Part shown: positions 43,038 through 50,266 of the stretch, piece by piece
Layout: the number at the start of each line of letters is the position of its first letter
Numbering within the stretch: position 1 is the stretch's first letter
Assembly: GCF_003814705.1 (NCBI RefSeq)
Contig: NZ_RKRA01000001.1
Span: 1,240,001 to 1,304,000, forward strand
Length of the DNA stretch: 64,000 bases
Reading direction: 5' to 3'
Source of the DNA: Georgenia muralis
GTDB taxonomy: Bacteria > Actinomycetota > Actinomycetes > Actinomycetales > Actinomycetaceae
Notes under the pieces: generated by a model
What the model saw: only the letters and a program-made list of their open reading frames with translations
Databases searched by the model: none
What the model was told of the DNA's origin: nothing
Made by a program: the position numbers and the translations under genes

Positions 43038-43634
43038 GTGAGGACCCTCCGCCACGCCTTCGCCCGTCTCGTGTGGACCATGACCGGGTATCGGCACGTC
43101 TCCCAGCCGCTGCCGCCCGACGGCGCCGGCCTGCTCATCGGGGCAACCCACACGTCCAACTGGGACTTCATCCTCATGCTCGGCATCACGTGGGAGCTCG
43201 ATCTCGAGACACGCTGGCTCGGCAAGCACCAGCTGTTCCGCCGTCCGTTCGGCCCGCTCATGCGCGCCCTGGGCGGCATCCCCGTGGACCGACGCAGCCC
43301 GCACGGCCTGGTCTCCGACATCGTCGGCCGCATCCGGTCGGGCGAGCGGTTCTACCTCGTGGTGACGCCCGAGGGGACCCGCGGACGCTCGGAGTACTGG
43401 AAGTCCGGCTTCTACCGCATCGCGATGGAGGCGGGTCTGCCCGTCACGCTGGGTTACGTCGACTCCGAGCGGAGGACGACCGGCCTGGGACCCACGCTGC
43501 GGCTGACGGGCGACGTGGCCGCCGACATGAACAAGGTCCGCGAGTTCTACGCCGGCAAGCTCGGTTATCGGCCCGACCTCACCACCGAACCGCGCCTGCG
43601 CGACGAGACGGGCACACCGAGCGCCTCCGCCTGA
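43038..43634 (+). CDS. Lysophospholipid acyltransferase (PlsC-like)
   Basis: A 198-residue protein with a GTG start. The catalytic HX4D motif is GATHTSNWDFILM, and the glycerophosphate-binding EGTR occurs in VVTPEGTRGRSEYWKSGFYR. An amphipathic N-terminus (RTLRHAFARLVWTMTGYRHV) contacts the membrane. It acylates a lysolipid, possibly in membrane or glycolipid synthesis. The stop is followed by an imperfect repeat of AGCGCCTCCGCCTGAGCC. Confidence 0.88.
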   Translation: MRTLRHAFARLVWTMTGYRHVSQPLPPDGAGLLIGATHTSNWDFILMLGITWELDLETRWLGKHQLFRRPFGPLMRALGGIPVDRRSPHGLVSDIVGRIRSGERFYLVVTPEGTRGRSEYWKSGFYRIAMEAGLPVTLGYVDSERRTTGLGPTLRLTGDVAADMNKVREFYAGKLGYRPDLTTEPRLRDETGTPSASA

Positions 43635-43701
43635 GCCGCTCCGGCCTCAGCGCCTCCGCCTGAGCCACCTCGCCCTGGGCCGCTCCGGCCCGCTGCGCCT
43701 C

Positions 43702-44468
43702 TCACGCCCAGATGGCGGCGGCGATCCCGTCGAGGACCTCGGGCGGGCCGGGGAAGGAGACGGCCGCGCCCCGGTGGTACCGGCGGGCCGACCAGGCGGC
43801 GACGGCGGCGTCCAGGACGTCGTCGACGGGGACGACCGCGGCGGGCCCCAGGTCGGCCGGCAGGTGCACGCCCGCCCCCGTGAGCAGGTCCAGGCGCGCC
43901 CTGGCGCCGGCCCAGCTCTTCTTCGGCCACGGCAGCGGCGACCCGGCGAGGACGGCGAAGCTCACCTCGGGGTGGACCTCCACGACGGCGACCGCCGTCA
44001 TGCGCACCCACTCCTCCACCTCGAGCAGCGCGGGCCCGAGGGCGTGCGCCTGGCGGCTCAGCCCCACCCCGGTGAGGTCACGGCTGGCCAGGACCGCAGC
44101 CGCGTAGTCCGCGGCCTCGAGGGCGGCCCGCACGGGCGTCGGGAAGACGGAGCTGCGTCGCGGGCCCACGACCCGGCGAGCGAGCACGTCGGCCTGCCGC
44201 GGTCCGTGTTCCGGCACCCCGATGGGGATGTCGACAGCGACGACGTCGATCTGCCCCTCGCGCTGCGCGGCCAGCACCACGTCGGTGATGGTCGGTCCGA
44301 CGACCCCGGTGACGGCGGTGCCGAGGTCGCCGGGTCCGGTCGCCGCGACCGTGCCGGCACCCGCGGTGCCGGGCGTACCCACCGTGCCGGCGAGGTCGCG
44401 TGGACCGCCCGGTCTGTCCTCCAGGACCACACCGACCCACGCGCCTTCCAGCGGTCCACCCCGAGCAC
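43702..44468 (-). pseudogene. DUF429 family protein with apparent frameshift near the N-terminus
   Basis: The body (43702-44430, 242 codons) is a DUF429 protein: VGVVLEDRPGGPRDLAG, VDIPIGVPEHGPRQADVLAR, VVGPRRSSVFPTPVRAALEA, PWPKKSWAGARARLDLLTGA and VLDAAVAAWSARR. Its canonical first strand VLGVD is encoded just upstream (44454-44468) but in another frame; one missing base around 44449-44453 would rejoin VLGVD to LEGAWVGVVLED. A GTG at 44468 follows GAAGGGCGAGG. Either the gene is freshly broken, or a base was lost in sequencing. Family function is unknown (predicted nuclease-like fold). Confidence 0.75.
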
Positions 44469-44790
44469 CCTCGCCCTTCCGCCGCGGCGCTCCGGCTCGC
44501 CCGGCCGACAGCCGCTCACGGGCTCACCGCCCCGAGGCCGGCCAGCGCTCCGTGACCGACCCCGCCCTCGCGGCGGCGCGAAAGAGCGTGCCTGCTGTCC
44601 CACCTCCCGTGAACGAGGAACGCGCTGACGTCCGACCCGGCCCTCATGCCCCCAGGATGTCCCACACCGCTGACACGGGCGATCCAGCCGGCGAGCGCAC
44701 GAGTCGTCGTGAGGAGCACGGGCGCAACGGGCCGACCGCGGAGGACGGTGGACGCCGGCGCACCGCCCGAGCGAACGGTCCCGACGAGAG

Positions 44791-44818
44791 AACCCCGGCA
44801 CCGTTCGGTGCCGGGGTT
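44791..44818 (-). terminator. Terminator of the cold-shock gene
   Basis: aaccccggcaccg-tt-cggtgccggggtt, a perfect 13-bp stem 26 bp past the cold-shock stop, followed on the minus strand by CTCTCG. Confidence 0.8.
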
Positions 44819-44843
44819 CCGGTTGCTGGACGCTCAGCGAGCG

Positions 44844-45047
44844 TCAGAGCGGACGGACGTTCTCCGCCTGCGGGCCCTTGTTGCCCTGCGTGACGTCGAA
44901 CTCGACCTTCTGGTTCTCCTCGAGGGAGCGGTACCCCGAGGTCGAGATCGCCGAGTAGTGGACGAAGACGTCCGCGGTGTTGTCGTCGGGGGCGATGAAG
45001 CCGTACCCCTTCTCAGCGTTGAACCACTTGACGGTTCCGGTGGCCAT
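44844..45047 (-). CDS. cspA: Cold-shock domain protein (CspA family)
   Basis: A 67-residue protein starting [20 protein letters not shown]. The RNP1 KGYGFI and RNP2 VFVHY motifs are intact. It binds single-stranded RNA or DNA as a chaperone. RBS ACAAGGAGTAGCC. The upstream 290 bp (45048-45341) hold no gene; the long untranslated leader is typical of cold-regulated csp genes, but the promoter cannot be placed with confidence. Confidence 0.95.
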   Translation of the reverse strand: MATGTVKWFNAEKGYGFIAPDDNTADVFVHYSAISTSGYRSLEENQKVEFDVTQGNKGPQAENVRPL

Positions 45048-45341
45048 GGCTACTCCTTGTAGAGCTTGTCAAACGGCCCCGCCTTTCGAGACCGCTTGTC
45101 ACGGTGTTCTCTGTCTGGCTCCACGAAGGAAAAGCAACCCGGCCGGGACCGGGGACGCGCAAGACTTCGATCCACTGCAACTGGACAGGAGCGTAGGGGA
45201 AACCTCGCGCCGGTGTCACGAGGATCAACAGGGAGTTCACGCACCGGTCGGCGCCGGTTCACGGGCCCGCCCCAGCCCCCGGCACCCGAGCCGGGCGGGC
45301 GACCTCGGCACCTGGGCCCCCACCTGGCACGGAACCTTCGC

Positions 45342-46340
45342 TCAGGACGCGTCGTGGCCCGCCGTCTCCTCGCGCAGGCCGGGCAGGAACTCCTCGGGAA
45401 GCTCCTCGACGGGGACGACCACGGCGTCCTGAACCTTCCAGTCGAGGTCGCACAGCAGCTCTCGCGCCCGCGACAGCTCGGTCAGGTCCGGCGCGCCGTC
45501 CACCGGGACGACGAACGCCTCGACGTGGAAGACGTGACCCTCGTCGCGCACCCGCGAGCGCGCCTTGTCCACCCACGGCAGCGCGCCGAGCGCCGCGTCG
45601 ATCCGCCGTACGAGGGGGTGCGGGCCCTCGCCGTCGTAGGTCTCCGCCCGGGCGTCCATGATGGCGCTGACGGCGACGCGCATGTTGCGCACGCCGTCGC
45701 GAAGGATGCTCCCGGAGATGAACAGGGCGGCGACGGCGTCCGCCCACCACAGACCCAGGCCGATGCCGACGACCCCGGCGATGCCGCCGACGGCGGTCAT
45801 CCAGTCGGCCTTGTTCATGTCGGCGTCGGCATAGAGGACCCGGTCGTGGAGCTTCTCGGCGAGCGGCATCTTCGCCCGGCCGAGGAGCACCGGTGGCACG
45901 GCCGTGTAGGCCATGACGCCGATCATGAGCCAGCCGGACCACACCGGCTGGCCGGCGACCTCCATGAGCCCGACCGGCGGGTGCTCGGCCTTGACCAGTC
46001 CCGAGCCCGAGTCCCACACCATGAACGCACCCATCGCGACGAGCGCGGTCGCCGCCACGAGGTGACCGACGGCGACGGCCCGGTGGTAGCCGTACGGGTG
46101 GCGGGCACTGGGCCGACGGCGCGTGACGCGGACGGCGACGAGGAACGAGATCGGCGGGATGAAGGAGAGCATGTCCTCCATCCACGCCGCCTTCATCGCC
46201 TGCGAGCTGCCCATGACGAGGTACACCCCGGTCACGGCGGTGACGAGGAAGGCGATGGTCAGCCACGCCAGCCGGACGGCGCGGCGCAGCGCCCGCTCCT
46301 GCTCGTCGGGGAGCTCGGTGTGGCCGAACCGCGCGGTCAT
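45342..46340 (-). CDS. Cation diffusion facilitator (CDF) family transporter
   Basis: A 332-residue protein from an ATG preceded by GGAGGTCCGGCC. Six membrane helices plus a cytoplasmic domain. Metal-site features: MKAAWMEDMLSFIPPISFLV in helix 2 (an M-E-D in place of the usual HxxxD) and LYADADMNKADWMTAVGG in helix 5 (DxxxxAD type). This ligand set differs from classical ZitB-type exporters, so metal specificity may differ. It overlaps the upstream lipoprotein gene by 4 bp. Confidence 0.82.
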   Translation of the reverse strand: MTARFGHTELPDEQERALRRAVRLAWLTIAFLVTAVTGVYLVMGSSQAMKAAWMEDMLSFIPPISFLVAVRVTRRRPSARHPYGYHRAVAVGHLVAATALVAMGAFMVWDSGSGLVKAEHPPVGLMEVAGQPVWSGWLMIGVMAYTAVPPVLLGRAKMPLAEKLHDRVLYADADMNKADWMTAVGGIAGVVGIGLGLWWADAVAALFISGSILRDGVRNMRVAVSAIMDARAETYDGEGPHPLVRRIDAALGALPWVDKARSRVRDEGHVFHVEAFVVPVDGAPDLTELSRARELLCDLDWKVQDAVVVPVEELPEEFLPGLREETAGHDAS

Positions 46341-46843
46341 GGCCGGACCTCCGTGGTGAGCAGGAAGCGCTCGAGCTCGACGAGGAACGCGTTCTCCCCC
46401 ATCGGCGCGGCCATCACCCGCAGCTCCTTCTGGCCGTCGGCAGCCACGGTCTCGAGGTAGCGGTAGGTCAGTGCGACGTGTGAGGACCACGGCGACCTGG
46501 CGGTGAGCCCGCCGACGACGAGGTCGAGCTCACGATCCTCGAGCCGGCCCATGAGGTCCTCCTCGCCGCCGGCCGTCCACTCGACGTCGGCGTCGATCGT
46601 CTCCGCGAAGTCCCGCACGAGGTCCGGCTCGATGCCCTCGGGCTCGGCGCCGGTGCCCTCCGGCAGGTCGGTCCAGGGCGGGTTGGGTGAGACGCCGACA
46701 CGGAGGGTCCCGCCCGTCACCCGGTCGAGGGTGCCCTCAGGGTCGGTGGGGATGGTCGCGGAGCATCCGCCCAGCAGCGCCACACCCAGCAGTGATGCGA
46801 CAAGCGTCCTGGTCACGGTCCCAGTGAACCGCTCCGCGCGCAT
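46337..46843 (-). CDS. Short family-3 solute-binding lipoprotein, coupled to the CDF gene
   Basis: A 168-residue protein. A signal peptide with lipobox VALLGGC (Cys about 24), then GGTLRVGVSPNPPWTDLPEG and DLVRDFAETIDADVEWTAGG with DLVVGGLTARSPW, is the SBP_bac_3 fold. It is shorter than usual (about 240 residues), so the second lobe is trimmed. Coupling with a CDF transporter by a 4-bp overlap instead of an ABC permease is unusual. Confidence 0.72.
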   Translation of the reverse strand: MRAERFTGTVTRTLVASLLGVALLGGCSATIPTDPEGTLDRVTGGTLRVGVSPNPPWTDLPEGTGAEPEGIEPDLVRDFAETIDADVEWTAGGEEDLMGRLEDRELDLVVGGLTARSPWSSHVALTYRYLETVAADGQKELRVMAAPMGENAFLVELERFLLTTEVRP

Positions 46844-46975
46844 TCCGCACGTCGGGGCCCGTGGAGCAGGTACCGTGCCGCCAACCGCGTGCGCGGACCG
46901 GCACCCGTCACTCCCCACCGTCCCGCCGGTGCAGACCGCTCGTGCCACGCCCGCGCACCCGAGCGGAGGAGCGAC

Positions 46976-47395
46976 ATGGGCTACGAGGTCGAGGTCCGGA
47001 ACGTCGACGGGCAGGTCACGGCGCTGGGGTCGGCGGGTCCGTACACGCTTGTCGTGGACCGCCCTCGGGACCAGGGCGGCGGGGGCCGCGGCCTCAGCGG
47101 CGGGCAGCTCCTCCATCTCGCGGTCGCCGGGTGCGTCTCCAACGACCTCTTCCGGGAGGCGGCCGCCCGCGGGATCACCCTGAGGCGGGTGGTGGTCACC
47201 GCGGACGGCGGCTTCGCCGGGGACCCGGCTGTCTCGACCGGCATCGTCTACGACGTGGAGGTCGAGGGGGACGCCGACGACGAGACGCTCGCCGCGCTGG
47301 TCGGGCACGTCGACGCGATCGCCGAGATCCCCGGCTCCCTCCGCGCGGGCGCCGCCGTGACACTGGGCAGGGCCCGGGTCCGCGGCACGGAATGA
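46976..47395 (+). CDS. OsmC family peroxiredoxin-like protein
   Basis: A 139-residue protein with RBS GGAGGAGCGAC. GLSGGQLLHLAVAGCVSNDL carries one of the two active cysteines; the second is not obvious at the usual place, so hydroperoxide reductase activity is uncertain. It is divergent from the lipoprotein gene. Confidence 0.78.
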   Translation: MGYEVEVRNVDGQVTALGSAGPYTLVVDRPRDQGGGGRGLSGGQLLHLAVAGCVSNDLFREAAARGITLRRVVVTADGGFAGDPAVSTGIVYDVEVEGDADDETLAALVGHVDAIAEIPGSLRAGAAVTLGRARVRGTE

Positions 47396-47454
47396 GGTGC
47401 CACGCTCGCGGGACGACTCGTCCGGCGGGTGGCCGGCGTCGCCGTGGCCGGCCA

Positions 47455-47555
47455 GTGGGACCGCGCGCCCGCCCGGTGCCGCCGCTCGCCCGCCCGGCGG
47501 TGGGACCGCGCGCCCGCCCGGTGCCACCGTTCGCCCGCCGGTGGGACCGCAGTGC
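47455..47555. repeat. 45-bp tandem repeat upstream of the CDF gene
   Basis: gtgggaccgcgcgcccgccc starts at 47455 and 47500, with a third partial copy at 47541. It lies between the OsmC gene and the zinc CDF gene. Confidence 0.65.
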
Positions 47556-47586
47556 TCCGATCCGCCGCCGAGGGGAGGATGTACCC

Positions 47587-48504
47587 ATGGCATCCCACAG
47601 CCACGGGCACTCGCACGCCGGCGCGAGCCGGCGGCGGCTGGCCATCGCGTTCGTCACGACGACGGCGGTGCTGGTGGCGGAGGTCGTCGGCGCCATCATC
47701 ACCGGGAGCCTCGCGCTCCTCGTGGACGCCGCCCACATGCTCACCGACTCGGTCGGGCTCCTCATGGCGCTCACCGCAGCCACGCTCACCCTCCGCCCAC
47801 CCACCACACGGCGGACGTGGGGACTCCACCGCGCCGAGGTCCTCGCGGCCGCGGCCCAGGCGGCCCTCCTCCTCGCGGTCGGGGTGTACGCGGTCATCGA
47901 GGCGGTCCGCCGGTTCATGGAGCCGCCCGAGATCCCCTCCACGAGCCTGCTGGTCTTCGGCGTCGTCGGGCTCGCGGCCAACCTCGTGGCCATGGCGGTC
48001 CTGGCCGGCGGGCGCCACGGCAACCTCAACATCCGGGCTGCGTTCCTCGAGGTGGTCAACGACGCTCTCGGCTCGGTGGCCGTCATCGTCGCCGCGCTCG
48101 TCATCGCCACCACCGGCTGGACCCGCGCCGACGCCGTCGCCGCCGTCCTCATCAGCGCCCTGATCGTGCCGCGGACCGTCATGCTGCTCCGCGAGGCCAC
48201 CGACGTGCTGCTGGAGTCGACCCCCAGCGGTCTCGACCTCGACCAGGTGCGGGAGCACATCCTCGGCGTGCCGCACGTCAAGGACGTCCACGACCTCCAC
48301 GCGTCGCAGATCTCCTCGGGGCTGCCGGTCCTGTCGGCGCACGTCGTCGTCGAGGACGAGTGCTTCGTCGACGGCGACCTGCCGGCCCTGCTGGGCAGTC
48401 TCCAGGCGTGCGTCGCCGAGCACTTCCCGGTGAGCGTCGCGCACTCGACCTTCCAGCTCGAACCTGTCGCGCACCGCGCGAACGAGGCGCACGTCCACGA
48501 CTAG
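47587..48504 (+). CDS. Zinc-type cation diffusion facilitator (CzcD family)
   Basis: A 305-residue protein with RBS GGGGAGGATGTACCC. It starts with a His-rich metal-binding tail (MASHSHGHSHAGASRRRLAI), then six helices with the classic HxxxD in LLVDAAHMLTDSVGLLMALT and the NDxxxS-type site in EVVNDALGSVAVIVAALVIA. A C-terminal cytoplasmic domain ends NEAHVHD. It exports Zn(II) or similar ions in exchange for protons. Confidence 0.92.
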   Translation: MASHSHGHSHAGASRRRLAIAFVTTTAVLVAEVVGAIITGSLALLVDAAHMLTDSVGLLMALTAATLTLRPPTTRRTWGLHRAEVLAAAAQAALLLAVGVYAVIEAVRRFMEPPEIPSTSLLVFGVVGLAANLVAMAVLAGGRHGNLNIRAAFLEVVNDALGSVAVIVAALVIATTGWTRADAVAAVLISALIVPRTVMLLREATDVLLESTPSGLDLDQVREHILGVPHVKDVHDLHASQISSGLPVLSAHVVVEDECFVDGDLPALLGSLQACVAEHFPVSVAHSTFQLEPVAHRANEAHVHD

Positions 48505-48721
48505 TCACCGCGGCGGGCCGGGCTCTCCCCGAGGCCGGTGCGGACGCGCGGGCTCAGCGTCTGCGGGACGTCCGGGCGCAGCCCTGTCGATCTCGGGGAC
48601 AAGGGCGGACGGATGCGCGAGGCTCAGCACCGGCGGGCGCGTGGGTTCCGGTGCCTGCTGACGCGGGACTCAGCTCAGCGGCCGCGGGCGCGCCGGGGGC
48701 CGGTGCCTGCTGACGCGATCC
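48505..48721. other. Gene-free region between convergent genes
   Basis: It holds two copies of ggtgcctgctgacgcg (in 48648-48665 and 48699-48718) and several GCTCAGC-like repeats. No gene or clear terminator is seen. Confidence 0.4.
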
Positions 48722-49042
48722 TCAGCGCCGGCGCGACCGTGCGGGTACCGCGGCGCCGCCGCCGCGACCGAGCGTCCCGAAGATGGTCGACACGCCGGCC
48801 ATGAAGCCGACGTCGTACCAGCCGCCGTTGTTCACGACCTCGTAGATGCCGACGTCCTCGTTGAAGAGCGAGACGATGATCGTCACCGGGCTGATGAGGC
48901 CGTGCCACAGCCCCTGCCAGAAGCCGGCCTCAGCGCTCGGCTCGGCGACGTCGTTGAGGCCGGCCGCGCACGCTCCCAGAAGCAGTGCGGCGGCCACGAC
49001 GACGAGGACCACCCGGAGCAGCCTTGCGTGGTTCCGCTCCAT
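48722..49042 (-). CDS. Small conserved actinobacterial lipoprotein
   Basis: A 106-residue protein. Signal peptide RLLRVVLVVVAAALLLGAC with lipobox LLGAC, then FWQGLWHGLISPVTIIVSLF and GIYEVVNNGGWYDVGFMAGV, a pattern I recognise as recurring in small actinobacterial proteins without known function. The basic tail RSRRR is on the outside or interacts with the membrane. Confidence 0.72.
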   Translation of the reverse strand: MERNHARLLRVVLVVVAAALLLGACAAGLNDVAEPSAEAGFWQGLWHGLISPVTIIVSLFNEDVGIYEVVNNGGWYDVGFMAGVSTIFGTLGRGGGAAVPARSRRR

Positions 49043-49094
49043 GCCAACACCTCCGCCTCAAGGGAATGCCACCGACGCGGGCCGCGACAGTGCC

Positions 49095-50159
49095 CTAGGT
49101 CCCCGCGGGCCTGTCCGCCCGCTGCGACTCGACGACCTCGGCCACCGCTCGACCCGACGGCCCGCCGCACCGGCCCACCGGACCGGGACCGTGCATGGCC
49201 GCCGAGCCGGAGCCCGAACCCGTACCCGAACCCGTACCCGAACCCGTACCCGAACCGGAGCCCGAACCTGAACCGGAGCCGGAGCCGTCCTTGGCGGCAC
49301 CGGGCAGAGCGGCCCGCGCGCCAGGGATCTCCGGGGCCGCGACGGCCGTTCCGTGCTCGACGAGCTCAGCCAGCTCCGCGAGCCGGTGGGCGCGGGCCGA
49401 CTCGGCCGGCGTGAACGGCTCCCCGGGCCGGGTGAAGACGAGCGCGCCGTACCAGCGGGAGTGGACCTTGAGGCGGGTCGCGTCTCCGGAGAGGTGAGAG
49501 GTGGGCTCACCAGGGCTGCCCGCCGCCAGCTCGGCACCGAGGAGGTCGGCCACGGCGCCCGGCAGCTCGCTCGGGTCCCCCGCGACACGAAGGGCCTGAC
49601 CGAGCGCCTTGGTCTGACCGTCGACCAGCGCGAGGGCGGTGGTGGGCCACACCCGCGGGTCCCCGCCGCCACCGTCGGTGACCGCCTCGAGGATGTCGCG
49701 CGCCTGGACACCGTCCGGGGCGGCGACGACGAACTCGTCGACCGCCTCGCGGTCGGCGGGATGGACGTGCACGCCGAGGATGTTCGCGTCGAGGAGCGCG
49801 AGCTGGTGCGTGATGGCACCGAGGGCACCCGGGGTGTCGGCGACGACGGTGCGGATCCGCCACAACGAGCCCGCGTCGGTCAGGCGCGAGCGCTCACGGA
49901 GGGCGGGGCTGTGCAGCCAGCGCCGGAAGATGCGCATGACCGACGGCTCGGCCACCCAGATCACCAGGACCGTCGCGGTGAACGTCAGCACCGCCACCTT
50001 GAGCACGTAGGAGAGGTCGCTGCCCACGACGAGGGCGTGGACCGCGAGCTCGATCGGCAGCATCGCGGCCAGGTTCGCCACGGTGAGCCGGGCCTTTCGC
50101 GGCTCGGGCAGACGGCCGCAGACCTCGCAGGCAAGGTCGGAGACAGCACTCGCGCTCAT
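49095..50159 (-). CDS. ACT-domain membrane protein with Gly-Ser repeat
   Basis: A 354-residue protein. Residues 25-72 form two membrane helices (ANLAAMLPIELAVHALVVGS, VLKVAVLTFTATVLVIWVAE). An ACT domain (about 100-170: RIRTVVADTPGALGAITHQL, then NILGVHVHPADREAVDEFVV) suggests amino-acid or ligand sensing, and a second half may bind acyl or nucleotide groups. Near the C-terminus a GSGSGTGSGTG tract (DNA hexamers at 49208-49290) is low-complexity. Function unknown. Confidence 0.7.
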   Translation of the reverse strand: MSASAVSDLACEVCGRLPEPRKARLTVANLAAMLPIELAVHALVVGSDLSYVLKVAVLTFTATVLVIWVAEPSVMRIFRRWLHSPALRERSRLTDAGSLWRIRTVVADTPGALGAITHQLALLDANILGVHVHPADREAVDEFVVAAPDGVQARDILEAVTDGGGGDPRVWPTTALALVDGQTKALGQALRVAGDPSELPGAVADLLGAELAAGSPGEPTSHLSGDATRLKVHSRWYGALVFTRPGEPFTPAESARAHRLAELAELVEHGTAVAAPEIPGARAALPGAAKDGSGSGSGSGSGSGTGSGTGSGTGSGSGSAAMHGPGPVGRCGGPSGRAVAEVVESQRADRPAGT

Positions 50160-50220
50160 GCTTCAACGGTGCCCGACCTGTGTTTCACCGTGGTTGCGGC
50201 GGCGTGACGACTCGACGACG

Positions 50221-50252
50221 GAGCCCGGCACCCCGTCAGGGGTGCCGGGCTC
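50221..50252 (-). terminator. Terminator of nrdJ
   Basis: gagcccggcacccc-gtca-ggggtgccgggctc, a perfect 14-bp stem 15 bp past the nrdJ stop. Confidence 0.85.
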
Positions 50253-50266
50253 ACCGGGCGATCCGA

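Noticed and set aside
48505-48721. Possible small genes in the gap after the zinc CDF gene
   Set aside because: Frames have no RBS and are composed of short repeats.
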